Of a stretch of 64,000 nucleotides of DNA, positions 1 through 9,340 are shown in pieces. The notes below the pieces were generated by a model. It made no database searches and was not told where the DNA came from. It was given only the letters and a program-made list of their open reading frames with translations. This DNA is from Clostridiaceae bacterium OM02-2AC. Lineage in GTDB: Bacteria; Bacillota_I; Bacilli_A; Erysipelotrichales; Erysipelotrichaceae. How positions within the stretch are numbered: the first letter of the stretch is position 1; each line of letters starts with the position of its first letter. Made by a program: the position numbers and the translations under genes. The stretch is taken from assembly GCA_003481775.1 (NCBI GenBank), contig QULU01000027.1, positions 5,790 to 69,789 on the forward strand, read 5' to 3'.

Positions 1-414
1 CTTTCGCATTATATCGACTCTCCTTTTGCAGAACAGGAAAAACGGGAGATCCTGCAGGATATCTTCCCTTCTCTGGATATGCACAACGTGATCCTGGTTC
101 CTTATGGAGAAAGTAAGACCGACTATGTACCGATAAGGGTCAAAGAGAATGATTTTCTTATAGATGACTATACCTACAATCTTGAATGTTGGAGAGATGC
201 AGGCGGATATGCGATCAAATTCGTGAATACCATAAATGACAGACACGAGTCCTGGAAAGGCAGCAAAGTCGAATACGATGATCCTGAACTCATCAGATCC
301 CTGAACCATATATTTGAACATGCTGTTACAAGTAAAGACTTGACAACGACTCTTGAGCCTTATATGCAACAGAAACTGGAGGTGTTACGGTCGCATGCAG
401 ATATCAGTCTTTGA
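1..414 (+). CDS. Hypothetical protein, 3' end only (conjugation region)
   Basis: The reading frame is open from the first base of the window and stops at 412-414, so the gene begins upstream; the Met at 79 is internal. The visible 137 residues are soluble, with no membrane segment and no motif I recognise; the C-terminal half is helical and acidic/basic mixed. It lies directly upstream of the relaxase gene, separated by a short gap holding a palindrome, so it is probably part of the same conjugation module. No function is assigned. Confidence 0.7.
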   Translation, partial: LSHYIDSPFAEQEKREILQDIFPSLDMHNVILVPYGESKTDYVPIRVKENDFLIDDYTYNLECWRDAGGYAIKFVNTINDRHESWKGSKVEYDDPELIRSLNHIFEHAVTSKDLTTTLEPYMQQKLEVLRSHADISL

Positions 415-416
415 TC

Positions 417-435
417 ACATGGCAACTTGCCAGGT
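417..435. repeat. Palindromic intergenic element, copy 1
   Basis: The core is TGGCAA-C-TTGCCA inside a 19-nt imperfect palindrome. It sits between the upstream gene and the relaxase gene, just before the relaxase ribosome site (GGTAGGAG). Related copies are at 4102, 4146 and 6434. Confidence 0.7.
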
Positions 436-449
436 AGGAGATATCCGAC

Positions 450-2081
450 ATGGGTAAGGCTCACGTCATCAGCAAATTCCGCTTCCTGGAATATGGAAAA
501 GCTCCACCGAAAGGCTCTCGATTCAAAGGTACGATCTCTACGGAATCTCTATTAGACTGGAGCGAATATACCGGCAGAGAAAAAGCAGCTGACAGAAAGA
601 AAGAACGTAGTATGCATGAAGGTGGACTCTTAGGATATACAAGTCAGGATGATACGACACGCACCTTTTCCAGTGACGGCTGGCTGACGAAAGACAAGAT
701 GCCGGGATTCAAGAAGAAGATAGCTAAGGCATTCTGCAAAGATGGCGATATCTGTTGGGACACTGTCGTCTCTCTAAAAAACTATCAGGACTCCTTCCAA
801 AGCAATATGTATGATGTCAATGATTATGCCGCCATCGTTTCCAAATTGTTGCCCGGATATTTCAAAAGTATCGGTCTTGATTCGGACAACATGATCTGGT
901 GGATGAATTATCACAATAATAAGAAGAATCCACATATGCATATCGTGTTCATGGAGGAGGTCCATACCAGAACGAGAGGTAAGCTGGCACAGAAATACCT
1001 GGACAAATATAAAAGTATATGGCTGAAGGAATTAGGGCTCCGACAGGAATTTGCCAAGAGATATAAAAAGGATCCGAAAGATGTCTTCAAGGAAAAAGAT
1101 GTGTTGAGGAAGACTCTGATCTCCAGAATCGACATGAGATTCCATGACCAGCTGCTCCATAGCTTCTACACGACGCTTCCGAAGAAAGGAAGACTCTCCT
1201 ATAATTCCAAGAACATGAAGCCATACAGGAGACAGCTCAACCTGATCATCCGCTCCTTGCTGCAGGATGAAGAGATACAACCGGTGTATGAACAGTGGCT
1301 CGATAAGGTCGAGATGTTGGATGATCTTCAGAACACACTTGCGAATGAGAAGATCTCCCACTTCAAGAAAACAGAACTGGATAAGCTCTACACCAGGCTT
1401 GGGAATATGATCCTGGAACATGCGAAATATAAAGAGACAGAATGCAAACAAGAATATGATCTATGGTTCTCAAAACAGAATATCCGTTATCAGGATGAGC
1501 AGGTATATCGTATAAAGCTGCATGATAGAGCAGCCTGTATAGACCTGCCATCTGATTCAGCCCTGTTCCTGGATGAACGGGGCTTTTATCATGTCGAGAT
1601 CGAACAAGATAAAAGCTACACGCTCCATCGGTATGCTAAAAACCTCGATGCCTGGAAAGACATCTCTGAAACAGATACATTGCAGATCGATAGAGACACA
1701 CTCCTCCGCTATATGAATACGAAGGATATATCATTATCCGAAGGTGCGCCGAAGATCTCTGCAGGACAAGATAGCCGTATAGCGCTTATAGATGCGATTG
1801 ATGAGCCTGATGTGCAATTCCTTGCGGATAGTTCAAAAAAGATACCGAATGATTCCCAACGATCCACACACGCTCGCTCAGAAGATCCCCCTGTCCGTAT
1901 GGGGATGCGGAAGAGAACGAAAGTGATCCATAACCAAAAACTGAGCGCAGTCCTGAAAAAAGGCTCCAAGCGGATCCTGCATCAGGACGCACAGGAAAAA
2001 GAAAGGGATCTGGAGAGATTCATAAGAGAATATGAAGAACAACAGATCCGGAGTGAAGAAAGGGGAAAAGAATATATATGA
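450..2081 (+). CDS. MobL-like conjugative relaxase
   Basis: Probable relaxase, which nicks the origin of transfer and covalently leads the DNA strand into the recipient. Residues 160-167 read NPHMHIVF, the histidine-rich metal-binding motif expected of MOB-type relaxases; the N-terminal 200 residues resemble the MobL family described from Firmicute plasmids and ICEs. The C-terminal 300 residues are charged, helical and less conserved. The start has a GGTAGGAG site 10 bases upstream. The stop overlaps the coupling-protein start by 4 bases (ATGA), so the two are translationally coupled, the usual relaxase/coupling-protein pairing. The family name is recognised from the motif and length and was not confirmed by a search. 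No oriT could be identified. Confidence 0.8.
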   Translation: MGKAHVISKFRFLEYGKAPPKGSRFKGTISTESLLDWSEYTGREKAADRKKERSMHEGGLLGYTSQDDTTRTFSSDGWLTKDKMPGFKKKIAKAFCKDGDICWDTVVSLKNYQDSFQSNMYDVNDYAAIVSKLLPGYFKSIGLDSDNMIWWMNYHNNKKNPHMHIVFMEEVHTRTRGKLAQKYLDKYKSIWLKELGLRQEFAKRYKKDPKDVFKEKDVLRKTLISRIDMRFHDQLLHSFYTTLPKKGRLSYNSKNMKPYRRQLNLIIRSLLQDEEIQPVYEQWLDKVEMLDDLQNTLANEKISHFKKTELDKLYTRLGNMILEHAKYKETECKQEYDLWFSKQNIRYQDEQVYRIKLHDRAACIDLPSDSALFLDERGFYHVEIEQDKSYTLHRYAKNLDAWKDISETDTLQIDRDTLLRYMNTKDISLSEGAPKISAGQDSRIALIDAIDEPDVQFLADSSKKIPNDSQRSTHARSEDPPVRMGMRKRTKVIHNQKLSAVLKKGSKRILHQDAQEKERDLERFIREYEEQQIRSEERGKEYI

Positions 2082-4099
2082 TACGAAAGCTCATGATCTC
2101 ACTGCTTGGGATATTGCTTGCAAGGATACTCATAGACCTTGCGGCCATCAATCTGATCAACACACTCGTATTTGACAGACTGGAACTATCCTTCGATCTC
2201 AGCCTGCTGGATCAGATACCACGAGCCAGATTGGTCGTCAATATACTGACGGTACTCATCGCAGTCTTCATCTTCCTGGGTATGTTTTCAAAAAGCACCA
2301 AGAAGAAGCTGGATGATGATAAGAAGAATTTTACACATCTCTCCTCTATCCATGAAGCGAAGCGCAGTCTGACTAGAGTACAGTTCCACGAAGCAGACAA
2401 AGGCAAGTCGGCCAGAGAAGATATACGATGGGTTTTGAACGAAACATCCTTTCTGACGAAAGCCGACCGTATCCTGAACTATCCGAAGCTGCCTTATAAT
2501 GCCATCCTGACATTCTTCCGAGTCGATGACTGGCATAAGCTCAATACCGTAAGACGCTGGCATATAGATGGTAAGTCTGTCACACAGCGTGCCGGTCTCC
2601 CCATCTATATGCCGAGATTCCGGAAAAAAACGATATTCGTGGATGCAAACGATAATCATTCGATTCTGATCGGTACGACGAATTCCGGTAAGACGTTCTC
2701 CATCATCCTGCACATGATAGAGCTTGTCTGTATGGCAGGTGAATGTGCAGTCATCAATGACCCTAAAGGAGAACTCTACGAATACACAGCAAAGCAATTC
2801 GAAGAAGCCGGGTATGAGGTCGTCAAGCTGAATTTCGTCAATGCGAAAGCGTCAGATGCCTGGGCTCCGCTGGAACTGGCATGGGATACATGGAAGAAGG
2901 CCTATATGGATCATCAGGAGGCTTTGAAGGAATGGAAAGCAGAAGAGACCACCTTCACACCTGCTGAAAAAGCAGAATGGCTGTCCAGGATACCGGAACC
3001 GGACTATTCCCAGGCGATCGAATTCCTCAAAGACCTTGCGAACAACCTTACCTATGATCCGAATGTCAAGGATCCATTCTGGAACGATTCCGCAAGAGAC
3101 TGCATCATCGGGATGGCAGCTTTCCTGATGGAAGAAGCGATCAAGAATGGTGATATGACGGAAGGTGTCGTGAACTTCAAGGCGATCAAGCTGGGGTTGA
3201 ATTATGCAGATGTGAAGCTGACGAAGGAACAACAGAAAGCACTACAGGTACGCTCCGACAACATCCTGGGCGCAGTGTTGGAAACATCAAGAAGGATGGA
3301 TGATACCAGTTATATGTATCTGATGGATTATTGTAACGCACCGGAACAGACACGGCAAAGCATCAAAAAGGTCCTTGCGACGAAGATCGATATCCTGACG
3401 ATGAACGAACAGATCATGAGGATGACCTCCTATTCGGATTTCGATATGAAGGCTCTCGGTCAGAAGAAGATGGTGATCTATCTGATCGTGCATGATGAGA
3501 AGAAGACCTATTATCCGCTGGTATCCATCTTTTTGAAACAGCTCTATGAAGTGATCATCAAGGAAGCCAGAGGGAATAAAGGAAGACTCCCCATCCCTGT
3601 GAATGTCATATTGGATGAGTTCGGTAACTGTCCTCCATTGAAGGATATCCAGAGCATGTTGACTGCATCCCGTTCCCGTGGTGTACGTTTCTCACTGGTC
3701 GTACAGGATCTTTCTCAGCTAGGAGAAGTCTATGGGGACAAGGTAGCGACGACGATCCAGAACAACTGTTCCAATACCGTGTATATCTTAGGATCACAGA
3801 TGGATACGTTAAAAAGATTTAGTGAGATGTGCGGGTCCAGACAGATATGGCTGCCATCGAAAAGCTGGTATGAGACACGTCCTGTCATAAGCATCGATCG
3901 TCTACAAAAGTTGAATCTTGGTGAAGTCGTCATACACAGGCAGAGAAAATCTCCTTTCATTGCAAGGATGATCCCTTATGACAGATGCAAGTTCTATAGA
4001 GGTAAGAATATGGATCCAAACGAAGAGAGACTACCAAAGCCGGCTGTCAGATGGATCGATATGAAGTCTCTGTTATCGAATTATGGAGATGTATTCTGA
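2078..4099 (+). CDS. VirD4/TraG-type conjugative coupling ATPase
   Basis: Type IV secretion coupling protein that links the relaxosome to the mating channel and pumps DNA with ATP. Two N-terminal membrane segments (about residues 5-30 and 52-70) precede a cytoplasmic ATPase. Walker A is GTTNSGKT at about residues 199-206, and Walker B is in VILDEFGN near residue 510, followed by the typical SRSRGVRFSLVVQDLSQL stretch. Length (673 aa) is normal for the family. It overlaps the relaxase gene by 4 bases. No other mating-pore genes (VirB4, VirB6) are in the window; they would lie upstream of position 1. Confidence 0.93.
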   Translation: MIRKLMISLLGILLARILIDLAAINLINTLVFDRLELSFDLSLLDQIPRARLVVNILTVLIAVFIFLGMFSKSTKKKLDDDKKNFTHLSSIHEAKRSLTRVQFHEADKGKSAREDIRWVLNETSFLTKADRILNYPKLPYNAILTFFRVDDWHKLNTVRRWHIDGKSVTQRAGLPIYMPRFRKKTIFVDANDNHSILIGTTNSGKTFSIILHMIELVCMAGECAVINDPKGELYEYTAKQFEEAGYEVVKLNFVNAKASDAWAPLELAWDTWKKAYMDHQEALKEWKAEETTFTPAEKAEWLSRIPEPDYSQAIEFLKDLANNLTYDPNVKDPFWNDSARDCIIGMAAFLMEEAIKNGDMTEGVVNFKAIKLGLNYADVKLTKEQQKALQVRSDNILGAVLETSRRMDDTSYMYLMDYCNAPEQTRQSIKKVLATKIDILTMNEQIMRMTSYSDFDMKALGQKKMVIYLIVHDEKKTYYPLVSIFLKQLYEVIIKEARGNKGRLPIPVNVILDEFGNCPPLKDIQSMLTASRSRGVRFSLVVQDLSQLGEVYGDKVATTIQNNCSNTVYILGSQMDTLKRFSEMCGSRQIWLPSKSWYETRPVISIDRLQKLNLGEVVIHRQRKSPFIARMIPYDRCKFYRGKNMDPNEERLPKPAVRWIDMKSLLSNYGDVF

Positions 4100-4101
4100 C
4101 A

Positions 4102-4120
4102 ACATGGCAATCTGCCATGT
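4102..4120. repeat. Palindromic intergenic element, copy 2
   Basis: Perfect 8-bp arms ACATGGCA/TGCCATGT around a 3-nt centre, immediately after the coupling-protein stop codon. It is a variant of the 19-nt palindrome at 4146 and 6434. Confidence 0.65.
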
Positions 4121-4145
4121 GTGTAATGACTATGAACACAATATT

Positions 4146-4164
4146 ACCTGGCAAGTTGCCAGGT
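4146..4164. repeat. Palindromic intergenic element, copy 3
   Basis: Perfect 19-nt palindrome ACCTGGCAAGTTGCCAGGT (9-bp arms, 1-nt centre), 26 bases after copy 2 and directly before the ribosome site of the pentapeptide gene. It could be an operator or an mRNA hairpin. Confidence 0.75.
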
Positions 4165-4183
4165 AATGGAAAGGAAGAAGAAA

Positions 4184-5323
4184 ATGGATGAAGAACAGAT
4201 AAAGAGATTCGTACAAACGAATAGTGAGATATCTTTGACGGACTTTTTCAAAAGTCTGGAAAGACAGCAGCGAGAAGTCGGATACAGTATGCAAAAGGCC
4301 AGTCTGATCTTTACGCAGCGTCAGATCATCGAGCTGGAAGGTAAGAGATCGTGCAAGATATTTACCTCTTATTTTGAAAACTGCGAATTCATGAATCTGG
4401 AACTGATGGATACAGCCGGATATGATCAAAGGATATTGGAGGGTAATATCTTCAAAGGCTGCACCTTCACAAACTGGAAGAATATCGCATCGATGAATAC
4501 ATGTACGTTCATCGATTGTAATTTCAATGCCTGTGATTTCAAGCATACATCATTCATCCGCTGTACGTTTGAAAATACCAATGCCGGAGACTGCGATTTC
4601 CGGATGGCGAATTTTTCTCTCTCTGACCATGAGAAGCTGCATGTAGAATATGAAAATTGTAAGGTGGAGGATTCTCTGCTGCAGGTACAGATATCTGAAG
4701 ATGAAAAAAAGCAGATCGGCGATCCTGTCAAAGCAGATATCTCTCTCAATATGCTGGAATGCTCATTGAAGCTTCTCTATGATTCTATGCGCCTCAACAA
4801 CGATGCACAGATGACCTTGGACCCAATCGCTCATGATCTGAATACCTATATACAGATGACACGAAAGGCGATGGAGTCAGAAGGAATACGGGAACGTGAG
4901 GAAACAGAGATACTGACAGATCTCGAAGTGCATGAAGCATGGGCGAATCAGATCTGTCGCAAGACAGAGGAGATGCCTGCCATCGATTGGACGAAGAGCA
5001 ATTACAGCAGGATGAACCTGAAGAACCGTAATCTGTCCGGTATCGACTTTACCGGTTCCCTCATGAAGAATTGTGACTTTACAGCCTGTAACCTCACCGG
5101 AGTCGATTTCAGCGGTTGTAACCTTACCGGTGCTATATTTTTAAATGCTATCCTTGCGCAGAATACATTCGATGGCGCAAAGCTGGAGGATATCAAGATC
5201 GACCAGAAGAATCTACAGTTATTCGAGAACGCAGGGATCGCTGTGAATACGGATCAGACCGGTCCCGCAAATATCTCTGTCAATCGCAGCGTCTTATCGA
5301 GGAAAGGAAATACGGCTGTCTGA
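4184..5323 (+). CDS. Pentapeptide-repeat protein of the conjugative element
   Basis: The start is placed at 4184 because AAGGAAG lies 6 bases upstream; the ATG at 4166 has no usable ribosome site and abuts the palindrome. Two blocks of A(D/N)LXX-like pentapeptide repeats are visible. One is about residues 75-150 (CTFIDCNFNACDF...), the other about 270-330 (LKNRNLSGIDFTGSLMKNCDF...). They are separated by a helical linker. Such repeats fold as a right-handed quadrilateral beta-helix; some family members mimic DNA and bind gyrase, but no function can be claimed here. The stop codon overlaps the next start (TGATG), so it is in an operon with the membrane protein that follows. Confidence 0.8.
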   Translation: MDEEQIKRFVQTNSEISLTDFFKSLERQQREVGYSMQKASLIFTQRQIIELEGKRSCKIFTSYFENCEFMNLELMDTAGYDQRILEGNIFKGCTFTNWKNIASMNTCTFIDCNFNACDFKHTSFIRCTFENTNAGDCDFRMANFSLSDHEKLHVEYENCKVEDSLLQVQISEDEKKQIGDPVKADISLNMLECSLKLLYDSMRLNNDAQMTLDPIAHDLNTYIQMTRKAMESEGIREREETEILTDLEVHEAWANQICRKTEEMPAIDWTKSNYSRMNLKNRNLSGIDFTGSLMKNCDFTACNLTGVDFSGCNLTGAIFLNAILAQNTFDGAKLEDIKIDQKNLQLFENAGIAVNTDQTGPANISVNRSVLSRKGNTAV

Positions 5324-6429
5324 TGGAAGATAAATACCAACGCTATCAGAACATTGCCTTCACCAGCCAACAATGGTACATCATAAAAAAGGCTATCGAC
5401 GATGATATCGAAGTAAAGGATATCGCGGACCCAAGATTCAGTGTCGAACAGCTGACGCTCCTCATAGACGCAAGAAGATCCGGCATCGACTTATCCGGAT
5501 TGACAGATCCGGATATCAAGGCAGAACAGCTCATACAGATATTGGAAAAGATAGCAAATGAGATGGGACTCTATGATGAGCATTATGAAAAGGTCAGAAG
5601 GAAATGGCTTCGGAACATCACCTGGATGTTCATCATCGGTTCCGTCATTACGATCATTGCTTCCCTGCTCTATATTACGAAGGATGAGTGGCTGAAATAC
5701 TTTGAAGAGTTGTGCCTGTCCTTCACTCGTGAGACCGTACAGCTTGAGGCAGGAGAATCATTCGAGCCTGCCTCCTACATCCGTTCTTATGATCCCGAAG
5801 CAGTGATCACCTTTCCGAATCGTGAAGAGATCGATACGAAAAAGCCCGGCACCTATTGGGCCGTCTACCATATCAGTAACGGTAAGAAGGAAAAGGATAT
5901 GAAGCTGCTCGTGGAAGTGAAGGACACCAAAGCACCGGTGATCAGCTTGAATAGATCCAGTGTCACCGTGTCTGATCGTTCCGATTTGAAAGCGAAGGAC
6001 TATATAGATTCTGTCATGGATATCGTCGATGGTGATCTTCTCTCAAAAACGACTACTAAGATAACAAAGGATAAGATCATTTATGAAGTAGCGGACAAGC
6101 ATGGGAACAAGGCTCGGAAGACATTGGACATCCATATAGAAAAGCCCAAAAGTGATAAAGCAGAGAATGTTCCAAAGACGGAGATACCACAAAAGGACAC
6201 TATGACGCAACAAAAACAGGAATCCACACCGATCGAAAAGGATGTACCTGTTACGGCACAGAGCAGATCATTCCCTTTCGTTGAGGGCAGATCCTTCGAT
6301 CAGACATATCAGGAATGCATGGCAGCCGGTAATGCAGCAGTAAGCGCAGGCCAGGCAAATACGGCATCCTGTACCGTCTATGATGACGAGAATGGAATCC
6401 ATAAAGGATACGCTTTAAATTTTAATTGA
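5323..6429 (+). CDS. Single-pass membrane protein with Ig-like (DUF5011) ectodomain
   Basis: The N-terminal 90 residues contain helical repeats (FTSQQWYIIKKAIDDDIEVKD..., FSVEQLTLLIDARRSGIDL...). Their pattern, Q..xI..A...G.D.....DP.., recurs in Firmicute mobile-element proteins. A membrane helix follows at about 102-122 (WMFIIGSVITIIASLLYI). The extracellular part holds a bacterial Ig-like fold of the DUF5011 type (about 145-270; DTKAPVISLNRSSVTV) and a polar, Lys/Gln-rich tail ending in a short Cys-containing domain. It may be a surface or mating-channel-associated protein. A rearranged second copy is fused to a toprim-domain fragment at 19313-21007. Confidence 0.75.
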   Translation: MEDKYQRYQNIAFTSQQWYIIKKAIDDDIEVKDIADPRFSVEQLTLLIDARRSGIDLSGLTDPDIKAEQLIQILEKIANEMGLYDEHYEKVRRKWLRNITWMFIIGSVITIIASLLYITKDEWLKYFEELCLSFTRETVQLEAGESFEPASYIRSYDPEAVITFPNREEIDTKKPGTYWAVYHISNGKKEKDMKLLVEVKDTKAPVISLNRSSVTVSDRSDLKAKDYIDSVMDIVDGDLLSKTTTKITKDKIIYEVADKHGNKARKTLDIHIEKPKSDKAENVPKTEIPQKDTMTQQKQESTPIEKDVPVTAQSRSFPFVEGRSFDQTYQECMAAGNAAVSAGQANTASCTVYDDENGIHKGYALNFN

Positions 6430-6433
6430 TGAT

Positions 6434-6452
6434 ACCTGGCAAGTTGCCAGGT
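6434..6452. repeat. Palindromic intergenic element, copy 4 (terminator-like)
   Basis: Exact copy of ACCTGGCAAGTTGCCAGGT, here followed by ATTTTTT. As RNA this is a 9-bp hairpin plus U-run, so this copy could act as a terminator or attenuator between the membrane-protein gene and the toprim gene. Confidence 0.75.
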
Positions 6453-6473
6453 ATTTTTTGGAGGTAAATGCAA

Positions 6474-7757
6474 ATGAAAGAAATCATCAATATCAGTATT
6501 CCGAAATCACGGTTCAAACAGAAAATCAAACAGGCGAATGGCACGAAATACAGTCACCGCGTCGTCCTGCCAAAGGAGGCTGGAGCTTATAGATATCATG
6601 TCCTATTGATCAGTGAGGATTTCGTACAGGAGGATGTAGACAATAAGGAAAATAACGTCCTGCACTTTTATGCAGATCGTGAGATCCAGCTGTCGCAGCA
6701 TCATCGAACGCCGAACGGAGAGGATGTCTATGAAAAGATCAGAGTCATGCCGAAGGAATTGTACAAAAGCTTCTATGGAGAATACAAAGACAACAGCAGA
6801 AAGAGGTTCTCTGATGAAGAGATCGAATTTCTGAAGAAGAACATATCCGTGATGGATTTCCTGCAGGATCGTGCAGGCTTCAGCTTCAAAAGAGAAGGAC
6901 ATTATTATCGCTGTGATCAGCATAGCTCTCTCGTCATCGATACGAGGAACAACGCGATGTTCTGGCACACCGAGCATATCAATGGATCCGCATTGGAATA
7001 TTTGAGAAAGGCGGAGGGCAAGACATTCCCAGAGGCGATGAATATCCTGATCGAATATCATAACGGACTTGCCCCTGACAAGAAGCAGTATATCGCACCG
7101 AAATATGAGCAGATAGAATTCAAGCTTCCGGATTCTCAAAAGAATATCTCAAAGATCTATGAGTACCTATGTGACAAGCGAAAAATCGACCGGGACCTTA
7201 TAAAGAGGTTCGTAGATGATGGCAAGATCTATCTGGATGCGAAAGGAAACTGCATCTTCGCATGTGAGAACTACAAAGGAAAGGTAGATTCCGCCTTCAT
7301 ACGTTCGACCTATTCAGGCTTTCGGGGAGATGTCGGTGGTGGAAACAAATTTACCGGATTCTTCATCGAAATGGATCCAAAGGCTACGAAACTTGTCCTG
7401 ACAGAAGCCTATATCGATGGATTGTCTTATATCACGGCTAAGAAAAAAGTTGGTGAGAAGATAGACTTCAATGTACTCGCATGTGACAGCTGTAACGTTA
7501 TGAATGAAACCTTCCGTGTAAACTATCTTACCCGCCCTGTCCTGAATCAGAATATCGATACTGTCATTCTGGCATCTGACAATGACAAAGCAGGAAAAGC
7601 TGCAGCAGAAGACTTCAAACAGTTCGTCCGACCATTCCATAGGATTCAGAATGTCATCGATGACCTGCCCTCCCTTGGCTCTGACTGGAACAAGGATCTA
7701 CAGAAGATGTATGAAGCACCGGAAATGGCTCTTGAAAAACCGATGATGATAAAATAA
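6474..7757 (+). CDS. Toprim / DUF3991-like primase-related protein
   Basis: Mobile-element protein with a primase-like layout. An N-terminal domain of about 110 residues is followed by a DUF3991-like segment (about 120-195, ISVMDFLQDRAGF...EHINGSALEYL). A toprim domain follows, with the catalytic Glu in LVLTEAYIDGLSYI and the acidic pair in ILASDNDKAGKAA. The N-terminal zinc cysteines of true DnaG primases are not evident. The ATG at 6474 is preferred over 6468 because GGAGG (6460-6464) lies 9 bases upstream. It probably acts on element DNA during transfer or replication. Part of it is duplicated in the chimera at 19313-21007. Confidence 0.78.
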   Translation: MKEIINISIPKSRFKQKIKQANGTKYSHRVVLPKEAGAYRYHVLLISEDFVQEDVDNKENNVLHFYADREIQLSQHHRTPNGEDVYEKIRVMPKELYKSFYGEYKDNSRKRFSDEEIEFLKKNISVMDFLQDRAGFSFKREGHYYRCDQHSSLVIDTRNNAMFWHTEHINGSALEYLRKAEGKTFPEAMNILIEYHNGLAPDKKQYIAPKYEQIEFKLPDSQKNISKIYEYLCDKRKIDRDLIKRFVDDGKIYLDAKGNCIFACENYKGKVDSAFIRSTYSGFRGDVGGGNKFTGFFIEMDPKATKLVLTEAYIDGLSYITAKKKVGEKIDFNVLACDSCNVMNETFRVNYLTRPVLNQNIDTVILASDNDKAGKAAAEDFKQFVRPFHRIQNVIDDLPSLGSDWNKDLQKMYEAPEMALEKPMMIK

Positions 7758-7892
7758 TAAAAGAGAAGGCAGAATATCGATACTCCTCAATCGTAGGGAA
7801 ACAGTCAATATGTTGTCTTCTTTTTCTTCATCTTATTATAATGAAAAACACCTAATATCTGCATAAAGTCTGGATAGAGCAGTTATTTATAA

Positions 7893-8258
7893 GGTACTCA
7901 GAAAGATAAAACGATTGGATATGTTATTAATGCAAAGGACCAGTTAATTGAAAAATTAAATGGCTTAGTGAAGATTGAAAAAAATGATAAACCAGGAGAT
8001 AATAGTCAGGAAAAGCCTGATAATCCAGAGCAGCCTGGAAAAATCCCAGGTTATAATGATGGAAATAACAGTAGTAATAAACCAAGTGATGTAGTGAAAC
8101 CAGGCAATGCTAATAAACCAAATAACCTAGAAAAAACAAATAATAAAGAGGATGTCAATACTGGTGATAATACGAATACAGCTATTCTATCAGGAATGTT
8201 GTTAATTGGGGGAGCTACTACATGTATAATTAAAAAGAAGAAATCTACAAATCATTAA
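7893..8258 (+). pseudogene. C-terminal remnant of a sortase-anchored surface protein
   Basis: The frame is open from 7893 to the stop at 8258, but an in-frame stop lies just upstream (7890-7892), so only the tail survives. It shows a Pro/Asn/Lys/Gly-rich wall-spanning stretch, then VNTGDNTNTA, a hydrophobic segment (ILSGMLLIGGATTCII) and KKKK. That is a sortase-type sorting signal of the xxTGD kind, a membrane helix and a basic tail. Base composition is AT-rich, unlike the conjugation genes. The only visible start is a GTG at 7968 without a good ribosome site. Confidence 0.7.
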
Positions 8259-8312
8259 CAGTATTAATAAAGCAGAAAAGGAAAAGTAATTTATAATTAC
8301 AGATAAGCAACT

Positions 8313-8345
8313 AGTGGGAAGGAGTGATTTTTCCCACTTTTCTTT
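8313..8345 (+). terminator. Rho-independent terminator after the surface-protein remnant
   Basis: Perfect 8-bp stem AGTGGGAA/TTCCCACT with a 10-nt loop and a T-rich tail. The rest of 8259-8589 shows nothing convincing; a 48-codon frame at 8453-8599 has no ribosome site or recognisable product. Confidence 0.75.
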
Positions 8346-8589
8346 ATTGTAGGAATTTACATATTCTATGAGCTATAATTATATACGATTAAATATGTAT
8401 ATGTAGTTATTGGGGAGTAAAGAAACTATAGAAAGCAGGTTTGGAATATCATATGCCTTTTTTCGTACCTTACTCTCAATATACAGCAATAAATGACTTA
8501 TATGATGCATATGGTAAAGCTTTAGAAGTATATTGCCGCTTATGTTATGACAAACATCCCTATGCTACTATTCAACCATTTATATTTCT

Positions 8590-9330
8590 CACGCTTTAGA
8601 TGTTATATCCTCTATTACATCTTCAAGACAATTATTAGTTCCAAAAGTATCTATGAATACTGATACTGGCTGTGATTTGCCTATGGCATAAGATACACCA
8701 ATTTCACATTTTGACGATAAATGATTTGCAACTATAGGTTTACTATATATCTACAGTAGTAGGCAGCACTTCTATCTACTTTTGTTGGATCTTTAGATGA
8801 TAAACAAAACCACCACCCACTCTACTGTAACCTCCATATGTATCGCATACTATTTTTCTCCCCGTTGTCCCAGAATCACCTAAACTACCACCTACCACTA
8901 GGATTTACTAAGAATATAATGTCCTTATTCATAATAGATGAAGGAATCGTCTTTTTGATAACATCATTTATTATAAGATTTTCTATTTCTTTTTGGGATG
9001 CGGACACAATATGCTGAGTTGAAATAATAATATTTGTAATATCTTTAAATTTCCCGTTCTCATACGAAACTGTCGCTTGAGTTTTAGCGTCGTGTTGCAA
9101 AATATTATTTTTACAGCTAGCATCATGTAATTTCTTAGCTAAAGCATTCGCATAATAAATAGCAGCAAGCATTAAAACATCAGTATCATAACATGCGTAA
9201 CCAAACATTATGCCTTAATCACCAGCACTTATAATATCATGGTTTGTTACAGCATTAGAATTTCTTTAGATTGATATCCAACTTTGACAATAACATTATA
9301 ATTTTCATTATATCCGACTTTATTTAAAAC
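8590..9330 (-). pseudogene. metK: Decayed S-adenosylmethionine synthetase gene
   Basis: On the minus strand, successive frames give recognisable MetK pieces in the right order. They are a QSKEI segment, then FGYACYDTDVLM, then KTQATVSYENGKF, STQH, then LVNPSGRW. Next come [20 protein letters not shown] and finally [17 protein letters not shown]. Several frameshifts and stops separate them, and the N-terminal third is absent. The intact part (8885-9208) is only 107 codons. The AT-rich composition differs from the chromosome, so this looks like passenger DNA brought with the cargo. It abuts a broken ISL3 transposase at about 9335. Confidence 0.85.
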
Positions 9331-9340
9331 ATTTAATTAG

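Noticed and set aside
8453..8599. 48-codon plus-strand frame MPFFVPYSQY...
   Set aside because: No ribosome site, no homology recognised, and it lies next to decayed metK sequence.
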